DNA of 17,504 nucleotides from Anaerolineales bacterium (GTDB lineage: Bacteria > Chloroflexota > Anaerolineae > Anaerolineales > JABWBV01), in contig JALUWE010000081.1 in the NCBI GenBank assembly GCA_027019845.1, forward strand, positions 1 to 17,504. Reading direction: 5' to 3'. Below the pieces are notes generated by a model, which saw only the letters and a list, made by a program, of their open reading frames with translations, searched no databases and was not told the DNA's origin. The position numbers and the translations under genes are program-made. Shown in pieces: positions 1-8,402 of the stretch (the stretch's first letter is position 1; each line of letters opens with the position of its first letter).

Positions 1-546
1 CTGCCCCCGAACGAGGGGCGCACCCCCTGGCTGGAGCCGGCTACCCGCTTGGCCTTGATCCCCTTCGTGGTGACCAGCCTGTTCAGCTTCAACACCCTGC
101 TGGAGCGGGATTCGTTCCTCAAATGGAGCACGCTCAAACGCCCGATCTTCGTGGCCGGAAACGAAAAGCACACCCAAATGGGGCTGCTCGTCCGCGAGCT
201 AACCACTGAAGAAGCCAGCATCGCGGTGGTCAGCGCGGGGGCGATCTCGTACTTCTCCGAACGCACCTCCATCGACCTGCTCGGCAAAGCCGACAAAGTG
301 ATCGCCCAAAGCACACCCCGCCCGATCAAAGGCATCTCGGACGACGTGGAATTCCGCCCCGGGCACAACAAATGGGACTATGCCTACTCCATCGGCGAAT
401 TGCAGCCCGATCTGATCGTCCAGCTTTGGAGCAACCCCGAGGAGGCCGAACCCTACCTGCGGGATTACCTCTCGATCAAAGTGGATCGATTCCCGATGTA
501 CTTCAAAAAGGATTCGCCCAACATCCGCTGGGAAGCGATCCCGTAG
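1..546 (+). CDS. C-terminal part of a membrane GT-C-type glycosyltransferase (partial, 5' end outside window)
   Basis: The frame is open from base 1 to the TAG at 544-546, so the gene starts outside the window. The visible ~181 residues begin with a hydrophobic segment (LIPFVVTSLFSFNTLL), probably the last transmembrane helix, followed by a soluble domain of ~140 residues. The soluble part contains AGAISYFSERTSIDLLGKAD, PGHNKWDYAYSI and PDLIVQLW. Known family pattern: this resembles the extracytoplasmic C-terminal domain of multi-spanning GT-C transferases (GT39 or AftB-like), which use polyprenyl-phosphate sugars outside the membrane. The assignment rests on the tail only; the catalytic loop is not in the window. 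The gene converges on the oxidoreductase gene with 6 bp between the stop codons, so no dedicated terminator fits there. The only nearby start-like codon (TTG at 49) lies inside the domain and is not used as the start. Confidence 0.6.
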   Translation: MPPNEGRTPWLEPATRLALIPFVVTSLFSFNTLLERDSFLKWSTLKRPIFVAGNEKHTQMGLLVRELTTEEASIAVVSAGAISYFSERTSIDLLGKADKVIAQSTPRPIKGISDDVEFRPGHNKWDYAYSIGELQPDLIVQLWSNPEEAEPYLRDYLSIKVDRFPMYFKKDSPNIRWEAIP

Positions 547-552
547 CACAAA

Positions 553-1518
553 TCACCGGCCAGCAGCCGCCAACGCCTCCAGACACAGTTCCAACGCCCT
601 GACCCCATCCGCCAGCGAACAAACCGGCGGCCCCTCCCCGCGCACCACCGCCAGAAAATTCCGCATCTCATCCAGAAAGAGCGTATTCCGCTCGAACCCT
701 TCCGGCGGGGTGGCCGTTTCCCAGGCGCCCTCCCCAGCCCGGTACAGGTGCGCGGCCCCGTCGCGGTTGTCCCAACGGACCGTCCCCTGCGTACCCACGA
801 TCTCCAGATCGTGCCGCGGGGGGCGCTGCACGTAATCCAAATGCACGCTGCCCAGCGCGCCGTTCTCGAAGCGCAGCACGATCTCCGCGGTGTCCTCCAC
901 CGGCAGCCCCAACCCGCGGTTGCTGGCCGCGGCCGCGACCACCTCCGCCTCCCCCAGCAGCATCCGCAGATAATCCAGCGGGTGGCACAACGTGCGTACC
1001 ACCCCGCCGCCCAGCTCGGGCCGCGCCGCGTACCCTGTGCGGTAGTCCTCCCACGGATGCCAGCCGGGCAGATACTCCCCCCAATGGGCACGGACCGACA
1101 CCGGCTGCCCGATCTCGCCCGAGCCGAGCCAGCGTTCGACAGCCCGCAGCCCCGGATGGAAGCGGAACTGGAACCCCACCAGCACCCTGACCCCGTTCGC
1201 CCGCACCGCCTCGATCAGCTGCTCCACCCCCTGCATGTCGTGCGAGACCGGCTTCTCGAGCAGCAAATGGCAGCCGGCCTGCGCAGCAGGGACCGCCACC
1301 TCCAGGTGCAGCGCGGTCGGGTTGGAGACGATCACCGCCTCGGGTTTGTGCGCCAGCGCGGCCTGCAAATCGGTCTCCACCGGAAAACCGGCCAGCTCGT
1401 CGTCCGGCAGGGTGGCCTTGTGCGTGCGGTAGAGCAAGATGTCCCGCTCCCCCAGCGCGAGCAGGTTGCGAAAATGGCGGCGGCCAATCGAGCCAAGCCC
1501 GGCAATGAGAAATTTCAT
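553..1518 (-). CDS. Gfo/Idh/MocA-family NAD(P)-dependent sugar oxidoreductase
   Basis: The product is 321 aa, the normal length for the family. The N-terminal Rossmann fold shows GLGSIG at residues 7-12 for NAD(P) binding. The EKP motif (88-90) carries the conserved lysine, and the substrate domain follows with GFQFRFHP and LCHPLDYL (His179, Asp182). Family members oxidise or reduce a hydroxyl or keto group of a (often nucleotide-linked) sugar or cyclitol. With a sulfotransferase and glycosyltransferases upstream on the same strand, a role in making a surface-glycan sugar is likely, but the substrate cannot be read from sequence. The ATG at 1518 is chosen because the Rossmann strand begins immediately (MKFLIAG). 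No Shine-Dalgarno sequence is visible. The ATG overlaps the TGA of the decayed toxin-like fragment upstream (ATGA). Confidence 0.92.
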   Translation of the reverse strand: MKFLIAGLGSIGRRHFRNLLALGERDILLYRTHKATLPDDELAGFPVETDLQAALAHKPEAVIVSNPTALHLEVAVPAAQAGCHLLLEKPVSHDMQGVEQLIEAVRANGVRVLVGFQFRFHPGLRAVERWLGSGEIGQPVSVRAHWGEYLPGWHPWEDYRTGYAARPELGGGVVRTLCHPLDYLRMLLGEAEVVAAAASNRGLGLPVEDTAEIVLRFENGALGSVHLDYVQRPPRHDLEIVGTQGTVRWDNRDGAAHLYRAGEGAWETATPPEGFERNTLFLDEMRNFLAVVRGEGPPVCSLADGVRALELCLEALAAAGR

Positions 1519-1616
1519 AGGTTGGTCTTGTAGGGCAGGGACTCCAGTGCCAGATGTTGCTCCAACACCTCGAATTCAGGGTCTTTGTGCAGCAAAACAG
1601 CCTGGTGATGTTTTGC
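1515..1616 (-). pseudogene. Decayed C-terminal tail of a PIN-domain (VapC-like) toxin
   Basis: The 117-bp gap between the sulfotransferase stop and the oxidoreductase start holds a minus-strand frame reading AKHHQAVLLHKDPEFEVLEQ, then HLALESLPYKTNL and TGA (1515-1517). This looks like the last ~33 residues of a PIN-domain ribonuclease, where an alanine-rich helix is followed by a strand such as LLHKDPEFE and a final short strand ending LPYK. The N-terminal two thirds, with most of the catalytic acidic residues, are missing, so no active enzyme is possible. The frame does continue upstream into the sulfotransferase gene, but as nonsense. The TGA overlaps the next ATG; because any ATGA start creates this overlap, it is weak evidence of coupling. 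The assignment is from memory of the family and is moderately sure. Confidence 0.45.
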
Positions 1617-1635
1617 AAAGGAATACAATCTTGTT

Positions 1636-2664
1636 CTACCTCTCCCCATAGCCCCACTTTCGCAACATCTTCCCCGCGATCTGCTCGAATACCCGCGTAT
1701 CCCGTTCGCTGAAGAACTCTCGCCAGGCGCCCACCTGCCCCTTCGGAATGGCACGCGCCAGGTGGCCTGCTTTTTGCTGCTGCCAGGCCGCGTCGCGGTT
1801 GCGGTTGGCCACACCCATCACAGCCTCCTCCAACCCAGCCAGGTCCGGGTCTGCGCCGAGGAAACCCCACACCTTTTTCATCTCCCCGACCGGATCGGCC
1901 AGCAGGTCCTCGTAGCGCAGTTCGTGGTAGCGACCGGCGTACAACTCGCGGCCGAGCGCGGCGGTGGACTCGAGGTTGCGCCTCCAGCCTCGCGCGTAGT
2001 CGCGGATACCCTGCCCGGTGAACAGCGATTTGGCCGGGCCGCGGAAACTGGCGGGGTCGCGCTCGAACTCGGCGCGGATACGGCGGTCCGCCGGGGTCAG
2101 GTGCTGGGGCGCGTCGATGAAGGCCTGAAAGCGGTGGGAGAGGGCGGCGTCGCGGCCATCGCGCACGATGAAGATGACCCTGGCGTCGGGGTAAATCTGG
2201 TGGGTCAGGCGCACGGCCTCGCCATCGTTCAGGCTGTTGGGGCTTTTATCGCCCACGATGCGGGCGTTGTGACGGCGGGCGTCACGCTCGAGGATGAAAT
2301 CGGCCGCGGCGCGCATCACGACCGGGGACAGGTCGCGGCCGCGGTTCCAGCGCACACTGCCCCGGCTGAGCCACTCGGCCACCGCCGGGTCCGCCACCAG
2401 GCCGCTCAGGTAGGGCGGGCGGGTGAAGAAGTGCGCCTGGCGGTTGCAGTGTACCTCCGGGTGCGCGTCCAGCAGGTACATCAGCATGGTGGTGCCGGAG
2501 CGCGCGTGGCCGTAGACGAAGAATTTGTCGCGCGGGAAGAAGGCGCGGGCCTCGGCGATCTCCTCGGGGGTGAGGGGAGGAATGGGAGGGCGCGCTCCCT
2601 GGGGGGGGGCGGTTCCCTTGATGAGCATTCTTGCTGCCAATTTGAGGCGGTTAACGATGTTCAT
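1636..2664 (-). CDS. Sulfotransferase family protein (PAPS-dependent)
   Basis: The product is 342 aa. It carries the 5'-phosphosulfate-binding loop GHARSGTTMLMYLLDAHPEV (residues 52-71) and the 3'-phosphate-binding element IVRDGRDAALSH (166-177), the two signatures of PAPS sulfotransferases. A GDKSPN segment (138-143) lies between them. The C-terminal part (GQVGAWREFFSERDTRVFEQ) is the usual Sulfotransfer_1/3 end. The enzyme would transfer sulfate from PAPS to a hydroxyl of a glycan or lipid. Neighbouring glycosyltransferase-like genes suggest a surface glycan, but the acceptor is unknown. The ATG at 2664 is preceded immediately by a repeat element rather than by a Shine-Dalgarno sequence. 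The first ~45 residues are variable and proline-rich, so an internal start is possible. Confidence 0.88.
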   Translation of the reverse strand: MNIVNRLKLAARMLIKGTAPPQGARPPIPPLTPEEIAEARAFFPRDKFFVYGHARSGTTMLMYLLDAHPEVHCNRQAHFFTRPPYLSGLVADPAVAEWLSRGSVRWNRGRDLSPVVMRAAADFILERDARRHNARIVGDKSPNSLNDGEAVRLTHQIYPDARVIFIVRDGRDAALSHRFQAFIDAPQHLTPADRRIRAEFERDPASFRGPAKSLFTGQGIRDYARGWRRNLESTAALGRELYAGRYHELRYEDLLADPVGEMKKVWGFLGADPDLAGLEEAVMGVANRNRDAAWQQQKAGHLARAIPKGQVGAWREFFSERDTRVFEQIAGKMLRKWGYGER

Positions 2665-2748
2665 TTCAACGCCAAGACGCGGAGAACATCAAAAACGCTG
2701 TGGGGCTTTGCGCCCTGGCGTCTTTGCGTCTCTGCGTTTTGAAAGAAG
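2665..2748. repeat. Degenerate intergenic repeat (AACGCAGAGACGCAAAGACGC type)
   Basis: On the minus strand the segment reads AAAACGCAGAGACGCAAAGA followed by CGCCAGGGCGCAAAGCCCCA, and ends in CGCGTCTTGGCGTTGAA immediately before the sulfotransferase ATG. It consists of short, loosely repeated ACGCAGAG/ACGCAAAG words. Similar word repeats are familiar from intergenic regions of several repeat-rich bacteria. The element overlaps the last ~18 codons of the upstream glycosyltransferase gene, and it fills the 24 bp between that stop codon and the sulfotransferase start. No transposase is associated with it. Confidence 0.7.
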
Positions 2749-4167
2749 CGACAACAAATACGCCCCCGTCCGTTTGCCCGCCCCCCCGTCGGTGAAGGTG
2801 ATTTCGTCGGCCAGGAATTTTGCGCGGGCGGCCGCGTCCGCGTGGGGATGGGTGAGGTAGTGGTCGAGCGCGGCGCGCAGCGCCTCGGGGGTGGTCGCCA
2901 CCCGCCCCGCGCCGGATTTGCGAAAACGGTCGTGGGTCGGCCAGTGGCCGATTTGGGTCAGCGGCAGGTAGAATTTGTCTTTCTCGTCCCAGCCGTACGG
3001 GTGATCGATGGTCACCGCCACGACCGGGGTGCCGTGGCAGGAGGCCTCCACCACCATGGTGGAGTACACGGTGGTGAACACGTCGGCGTGCGCCATCATG
3101 GAGGATTTTTCGTCCATGTCCTCGCCGGAGTAGTGGCCGAGTTCGCCTCCCAGCGAAACCGGCTCGACCAGATGCACATGAGGATGCTCGCGCACCAGTT
3201 GCCGCACCCGTTCACGTTCCGCGGCAAAGCGCGGCACATCCGCGAAGTGGTTGGGGTGCAGGCGCACCAGCAATTGGGCGGGTTCGGACAACGCGTCATT
3301 GCTCACCAGCCGCGCCAGGGCCTCGATGTTCTGGATGTTGGGGGAGAAGGTGATGAAACTGGCCGCGTAGGCGATCAGTTTGCGGTCGGGGTCCAGACCG
3401 TGCCGCTCGAAGTACGCCTCGCGGGGCAGCAGCCATTTTTGGGTGAAGTAGCCGTCATACGAGGGGATGCCGCCGATGTGGACGCGCGCCGGGTCCCAGT
3501 CTGAACCCAGCACCAGCTCGTCCTTCTGGATTTGCGACCAGCAGGTGACGAAGTCCATTTTCGCGCCGGGCACGTTGTAGCTGGAGGGGTTATCCCAGCC
3601 GACGATCACCGCGGTGTTGGGCACGCCGCGCGCCGCGGATTCGCGCAGCAGGTAGCGGTCCAACCGCCAGCCCGGGGTGGCCGCGATGGTCATCTCGGGG
3701 CGATATTTGTCGAACAGGTCGGCGTAGATGTGGGGGGTGAAGCGGGATTGCAGGCCGATCAGGGCCTGCCGCGCGCGTTTGGAGCTGCGCACGAGATGGA
3801 GAGCCGTTTCCATGAGGGGGAACAGACGTTTGCGCGCGCCCCTGGCCTCGAATTTGACCTGTTGGCGATAGGCCTCCACCGCGCCCAGGTTGATGCGGTA
3901 CGATCCCCCGGCGCGGCGCAGGAAATCCAGCCAGTATTGCAAGGCGGGCTGCTCGCGGCGGTAATAGGCGCGGCACTGCTCGAAGCGCAGCCCCTCGACG
4001 ATCAGCCCGGGGCGGCCAAAGCGCGCCCGCAGGCTCTCGATCAGCGCGTCATCGGTCAGCAGCACGACCTCCACCCCGGCATCCAGCAGCGTGGGGAGGA
4101 CGTCGGTTTGGAGGAAGTAGATCACGGCCAGGCCGTGATCCGCGGAGATGAAGACGCGTTGGGGCAT
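2689..4167 (-). CDS. GT-B-like glycosyl/glycerophosphotransferase (surface carbohydrate biosynthesis)
   Basis: The product is 492 aa. The N-terminal Rossmann-like half starts MPQRVFISADHGLAVIYFLQ. The C-terminal half has the features of CDP-glycerol glycerophosphotransferase or capsule-type GT-B enzymes: CWSQIQKDEL, LLVRLHPNHF and VYSTMVVEASCHGTPVVAVT, where the Ser-Thr-x(4)-Glu stretch is the usual nucleotide-donor site. Likely role: cytoplasmic assembly of a surface polymer or glycan. The donor (CDP-polyol or nucleotide sugar) is not determined. The last ~18 residues (about KRRDAKTPGRKAPQRF) are encoded by the repeat element at 2665-2748, so the ancestral stop codon was probably lost when that repeat appeared. 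No Shine-Dalgarno sequence precedes the ATG. The sulfotransferase follows after 24 bp on the same strand. Confidence 0.75.
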   Translation of the reverse strand: MPQRVFISADHGLAVIYFLQTDVLPTLLDAGVEVVLLTDDALIESLRARFGRPGLIVEGLRFEQCRAYYRREQPALQYWLDFLRRAGGSYRINLGAVEAYRQQVKFEARGARKRLFPLMETALHLVRSSKRARQALIGLQSRFTPHIYADLFDKYRPEMTIAATPGWRLDRYLLRESAARGVPNTAVIVGWDNPSSYNVPGAKMDFVTCWSQIQKDELVLGSDWDPARVHIGGIPSYDGYFTQKWLLPREAYFERHGLDPDRKLIAYAASFITFSPNIQNIEALARLVSNDALSEPAQLLVRLHPNHFADVPRFAAERERVRQLVREHPHVHLVEPVSLGGELGHYSGEDMDEKSSMMAHADVFTTVYSTMVVEASCHGTPVVAVTIDHPYGWDEKDKFYLPLTQIGHWPTHDRFRKSGAGRVATTPEALRAALDHYLTHPHADAAARAKFLADEITFTDGGAGKRTGAYLLSLLSKRRDAKTPGRKAPQRF

Positions 4168-4174
4168 GTTCGGA

Positions 4175-4231
4175 TTACGTGTCCAGGCCCAACGCGGTCA
4201 GGAGTGCGCGGTTAAGTTGGGCAAGTTGCAT
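4175..4231 (-). other. Possible 18-residue small ORF or truncated gene start
   Basis: Between the pullulanase stop and the glycosyltransferase start, the minus strand has ATG at 4231, a short hydrophobic frame (MQLAQLNRALLTALGLDT) and TAA at 4175-4177. GAGG lies about 8 nt upstream of the ATG. It could be a leader peptide, the surviving 5' end of a deleted gene, or chance. I recognise no family. It ends 7 bp before the next ATG (4167). Nothing else is seen in this 95-bp gap, and there is no clear terminator hairpin. Confidence 0.2.
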
Positions 4232-4262
4232 TTTCCTACGCCTCATCCCCCCGGTGGAATGC

Positions 4263-7200
4263 TCACCTCCGCCGCCAGGCCAGCGCGCCGGCGAACAGGG
4301 CTACCAGCACCGCCAGCAAGACCAGCGCGATGGTGTTGCCCGAGAGGCCGGGTGCGCCCTCGGATGCAGGGGCCGCAGGCTGGGTGGGGGTGGGCGCGCG
4401 CGTGGCAACCGGCACCGCGGTGGGCAATTCGAGCTGCACCGGCGTTTGCGCCACCACGAAAACCGCTGCGGTGCGGCCGGGCACGGTGAAGGCGCCGCTT
4501 TGCGGGTCGAACGAGGCGGTGCGCACCACCGGGTCGCTGGAGTTTGCCTGTACCGGGTGCAGTTGGAAATCCATCCCGGCGAAATCCGCAATGGTGAAGC
4601 TCTGGGCCTGCGGAGAGGCGTTGAACAACACCACGATTTGCTCGTAGTTCGGGTCCAGGTCCTCCCCCACGGTGTCGGAGATGCTCATCACGATCAGGCC
4701 CGGGACCTGGCCGGGGCCGGTGTTGTGAAAGGCGACGCGGGCCATCACCTCCTCGGCAGTTTGCAGGCGGAAGAGGGGGCTGCTCTTGCGAATCCGGAGC
4801 ACCTCCTGAAAATGGCTGACCGCGGCCTGGATGTGTTCGGGGCCGGGTGCGATGTCCGGGTTGGCTAACAGGGGGGCCTGGATGTCCCAGTTTTCCTTGT
4901 TTTTGTCCGCCACGGGCAGGCCGCTGCCCCAGCCGTTGTCCTGGTAGGTGAAATCGAGACGGTTGAACCAGTCGCCGGAATTGAAACTGTCCCGGTCGAA
5001 GGATTTGGAACGCAGCATGTCGATCCCCGCGTGGTAGAACGGCACACCCTGCGAGAAACCCACCAGGCTGACGCCCAGGTTGTGCATCCGCAGCCGGTCG
5101 TCGGGGGTGGCCGCGGCCGGGGCTTTGTATTGCACCGCGTCGAACCAGGTCTCATTGTCGTGCGCGGAGATGTAGACGATTTGCTCCTGCGGGTCGAGGG
5201 TGTAGCCGGTGGGCGCGCCGTTGTAGTCCACGTCGGCGGCGGTGATGGTTGCGCCGTTTGCGCCCACGAAGGTGTAGGCGGCCAGGTTGCCGGCCAGCGC
5301 GGCGCGGATGCGGTCGCTGAAGAGCAGCAGCCTGTCGAGGGCGGCTGTGTCCGCGGGGGTGGTCTCGTTGGGGTCGGTGTACAGGCCGGTGGCGAACCCC
5401 TGCTCGAGGTAGCCCCCGAAGGGAGAGCCGCCGCGGACGGAATCGCGCACCCGGTCGTTGAACGTGCCAATCCCCAGCCCGCCAACGTTGAGCTGGGTGG
5501 CGTTGGGGCCGCGCGCGCCGTTGGCGACTTCGCCAAAATTCCAGCCTTCGCCGTAGATGTAGATGCTCGGGTCCACGGCCAGCAGCGCGTCGCGCACCGC
5601 GGCCATGTCCGTCACCATGTGGTGCCCCATCAGATCGAAGCGGAAGCCGCTGACGTTGTATTGGGTAGCCCAGATCAGCAGGGTGTCGATCATCAGTTTG
5701 CGCATCATGTTGTGTTCGGTGGCGGTGTTCTGGCAGCAGGTGGAGGTCTCGACCTGGCCTTTGGCGTTCAGCCGGTAGTAGTAGCCGGGGACGATCTTGT
5801 CGAGCACGCTGTTGGGGCGCTGGCCGCTGGCGCTGGTGTGGTTGTAGACCACGTCCATGACCACGCGCAGCCCGATGTCGTTGAGGGCCTGCACCATCTG
5901 GCGGAATTCCAGGATGCGGGTGGCATCTTCGGGGTTGGTGGCGTATGCGCCGTCCGGCGCGCCGTAGTGGACGGGGTCGTAGCCCCAGTTGTAGGCGTCG
6001 CTGTCGCTAATGGCGGAGATGCGCGCCTGCTGCTCTTCGGAATCGGGCGGGAGGGCGGCCAATTCATCGAAATCGACGCTCTGCCAGGTGGATTTGTCTT
6101 CGTCTACGCTGGCCATGTCGAAAGCGGGCAGGATGTGGATGTGGGTCAACCCGGCCTGGGCCAGGGCGCGCAGGTGTTTCATGCCGTTGGATTCCGAAAC
6201 CGTGAAGGCCGCGTAGGTGCCGCGCAGTTCTTCGGGGACGCTGGGATCGTTGACGCTGAAGTCGCGGATGTGCAGCTCGTAGATCACGATGTCTTCGGGC
6301 GCGGCCAGCGGGGGTTTGACCATCTGGTCCCAGCCTTCCGGGAAGAGCGCCGGATCGTTCAGGTCTACAATCAGGCTGCGGAAGCCGTTGGTGGACAGGC
6401 CGACCGAGTAGGGGTCGGTGACCACGTTGGTCTCGACCTTACCGGTGGAGGGCACGTAGACGGTAACTTCGTAGGCGTAGTAGCGGCCTTTCCAGATCGG
6501 TTTTCCTTCCAGCGTCCACACGCCGGTGTTGTCGTCGCGGGTCATGTCGAAGGATTGGGGGAAAACTCTGGGGCCGGGTTCGGTGTAGACGTTGAGGCGC
6601 ACGTTTTTGGCGGTGGGCGCCCAGACGCGGAAAGTCGGAACGTCGCCGGCCCACGTCAGGCCGAGGGGGCCGTCGTAGGTGTACAGGTCGTCGAGCACGC
6701 CGGGGATTTGCAGGCCGGTGATGTCGAGCACGTTGCCGTTCTGGTCGTAGGCGATGACCGCGAATTGGCCGCGCAGGATGTCCGGGACGCGGGCCAGAGC
6801 CGCGGAGTCAAGTTGGAGGGTCAGTTGCCCGGCCAGGTGGGGGAATTTGGCGGTGACCTGTTCGGGGGGTGCGCCGGGTTGGAGGGCGAGGGGGATCACG
6901 CCGTCGAAGCCGGTCAAACCGGTGGGTTCGATGCTCATGCCGCCTTCGGAGGCGAAGGCCAGCTCGAAGGTGGCCGCCTGTTCGGGGTCGATGTCCCACA
7001 AAATGGTGTCGGCCAGCACCCAGTAGGCTTTTTGGGTGCTGAGGTCGCCTTTGGGTTCGCCTTCTGCGATCTTGAGGTCGTTCATGTCGTATTCAAAGTA
7101 GACCACGCCGCTCTCGTCGCGGATGGTGAATTCGAGGGGTTGGGTGGCCAGGTCGTCGCTGTTTTCGTTGCGGGCGACTGCTGCGGTGTAGGTACCGGGG

Positions 7201-8402
7201 GGCAGGCCGCGCAACAACAGGCTAAAGACGCGGTCGCCGTCGGGGTCTTGCAGCCAGGAGCGCAGGCATCCTGCGTCGTTGTCGTTCTGGCAGCCGAGGG
7301 CGGTCTGGAAGTCGCCGATTACGGTGAAGATGGGCGTGTTGAGGTTGTCGGTGACCCAGCCGGTTTGGTGGTCGTAGTAGAACTTGACGGGCTGCTCCGC
7401 GGGGACGGAGAGGGGGATGTTGGGGCCGTTTTGTGTGGCGTTGAGGCCGAAGTTGAGGTCCCAGGAGCGGTTGAGGGCGACTTTGTATTCGTAGTTTCCG
7501 GCGGGGAGCGTCCATTCGCCCTGCCAGATTTTGTCTTCGGGGTCGAAGGTGAGGAAGGTGGCTTCGCAGTCGGGCTGCCAGTCGCCGGGGCAGCCGAGGA
7601 CGGATTGGAGGGTGCCGGGGATGGTGACGGTGGCGGGTTGGGGTTTTTCCGCGGGGAGGTCGTAGGCAGGCGGGGAGGTGGGGCTGCCTTCGGGCGCGGG
7701 TGCGGTTTCGATGGTCAGGATTTTGGTATCGGAATCCCAGGTGAAGGTGACTTGCTCGAATTCACCGACGGTGAAGGGGATGTTGGGGCCGTCTTGCGCG
7801 CCGTCTGCGCCGTAGTTTTCGGCCCAGCTTTCGTTCACCGCGACTTTGGCTTCGTAGTCGCCTGCGGGGATCCAGGTGGTGGTCCAGGTGTAGATGCCAT
7901 CGCCGTCGGGGTCTTGCAGCCAGGAGCGCAGGCAGTCGGGGGCCCAATCGCTGGCGCAGCCGATCTCGTCCTGGAAGCTCCCCGGGACGTTGGCGATGAT
8001 GCTGTTGACGTTGTCGGTGACGAAATAGGTCTCGTGGGAGTAGAAGAAGGTGACGAGGGTGGGTTCTTCGAGTTCGAGGGGGATGTTGGGGCCGTAGTAT
8101 TCGCCGCCGAGGCCGAAGTTGTCGGCCCAGGTGCCGTTGAGGGCGACTTTGTATTCGTGGGAACCGGCGGGCAGCTCGAAGGTGGCGCGCCAGACGAGGG
8201 AGTTGGCGTCCAGGCTGAGGTAGGTGGTCTCGCAGTCGGTGTTCCAGTCGCCTGGGCAGCCTAGTTCGCTTTGGAAGGTGCCGGCGATGGCGACGGTCTG
8301 GGGGACGGGCAGGCCTTCGGGGGGAAGGGTTTGGGCCTGGGATGAAGAGGTGAAGAGGAGAAGAGAGGAGAGGGTGAGGAGGAAGAGGAGGAGACGTTTC
8401 AT
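4263..8402 (-). CDS. pulA: Secreted, membrane-anchored type I pullulanase (GH13) with four N-terminal X25-like modules
   Basis: From the ATG at 8402 the product is 1379 aa. That start puts a lipophilic signal peptide first (MKRLLLFLLTLSSLLLF, cleavage near SQA-QT); the frame is open further upstream but reads as nonsense. Order: four ~100-residue modules, residues ~32-450, each with a Cys pair (e.g. GCPGDWNTDC) and mostly a GPNIP motif; a pullulanase N-domain (~455-560); a CBM48-type domain with FRVWAPTAKNV; a GH13 barrel; a beta C-domain. Catalytic regions are intact: DVVYNH, FRFDLMG (nucleophile Asp923), YGEGW (acid/base Glu952) and SAHDNE (Asp1082), plus the pullulanase hallmark YNWGYDP. 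The C-terminus has a Pro/Thr/Ala linker, one transmembrane helix and RRR, so the enzyme should sit on the cell surface cutting alpha-1,6 bonds of pullulan, glycogen or starch. It is much longer than a minimal pullulanase because of the modules and anchor. No strong Shine-Dalgarno sequence is seen. Confidence 0.95.
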   Translation of the reverse strand: MKRLLLFLLTLSSLLLFTSSSQAQTLPPEGLPVPQTVAIAGTFQSELGCPGDWNTDCETTYLSLDANSLVWRATFELPAGSHEYKVALNGTWADNFGLGGEYYGPNIPLELEEPTLVTFFYSHETYFVTDNVNSIIANVPGSFQDEIGCASDWAPDCLRSWLQDPDGDGIYTWTTTWIPAGDYEAKVAVNESWAENYGADGAQDGPNIPFTVGEFEQVTFTWDSDTKILTIETAPAPEGSPTSPPAYDLPAEKPQPATVTIPGTLQSVLGCPGDWQPDCEATFLTFDPEDKIWQGEWTLPAGNYEYKVALNRSWDLNFGLNATQNGPNIPLSVPAEQPVKFYYDHQTGWVTDNLNTPIFTVIGDFQTALGCQNDNDAGCLRSWLQDPDGDRVFSLLLRGLPPGTYTAAVARNENSDDLATQPLEFTIRDESGVVYFEYDMNDLKIAEGEPKGDLSTQKAYWVLADTILWDIDPEQAATFELAFASEGGMSIEPTGLTGFDGVIPLALQPGAPPEQVTAKFPHLAGQLTLQLDSAALARVPDILRGQFAVIAYDQNGNVLDITGLQIPGVLDDLYTYDGPLGLTWAGDVPTFRVWAPTAKNVRLNVYTEPGPRVFPQSFDMTRDDNTGVWTLEGKPIWKGRYYAYEVTVYVPSTGKVETNVVTDPYSVGLSTNGFRSLIVDLNDPALFPEGWDQMVKPPLAAPEDIVIYELHIRDFSVNDPSVPEELRGTYAAFTVSESNGMKHLRALAQAGLTHIHILPAFDMASVDEDKSTWQSVDFDELAALPPDSEEQQARISAISDSDAYNWGYDPVHYGAPDGAYATNPEDATRILEFRQMVQALNDIGLRVVMDVVYNHTSASGQRPNSVLDKIVPGYYYRLNAKGQVETSTCCQNTATEHNMMRKLMIDTLLIWATQYNVSGFRFDLMGHHMVTDMAAVRDALLAVDPSIYIYGEGWNFGEVANGARGPNATQLNVGGLGIGTFNDRVRDSVRGGSPFGGYLEQGFATGLYTDPNETTPADTAALDRLLLFSDRIRAALAGNLAAYTFVGANGATITAADVDYNGAPTGYTLDPQEQIVYISAHDNETWFDAVQYKAPAAATPDDRLRMHNLGVSLVGFSQGVPFYHAGIDMLRSKSFDRDSFNSGDWFNRLDFTYQDNGWGSGLPVADKNKENWDIQAPLLANPDIAPGPEHIQAAVSHFQEVLRIRKSSPLFRLQTAEEVMARVAFHNTGPGQVPGLIVMSISDTVGEDLDPNYEQIVVLFNASPQAQSFTIADFAGMDFQLHPVQANSSDPVVRTASFDPQSGAFTVPGRTAAVFVVAQTPVQLELPTAVPVATRAPTPTQPAAPASEGAPGLSGNTIALVLLAVLVALFAGALAWRRR

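Noticed and set aside
748..1533. 261-codon plus-strand ORF opposite the oxidoreductase
   Set aside because: Antisense shadow, rich in Arg, His and Gln. The minus strand encodes a complete Gfo/Idh/MocA protein.
5031..8264. 1077-codon plus-strand ORF opposite the pullulanase
   Set aside because: It is the antisense shadow of a high-GC gene. The composition is Gly/Val/Asp-rich without motifs, while the minus strand has intact GH13 catalytic regions.
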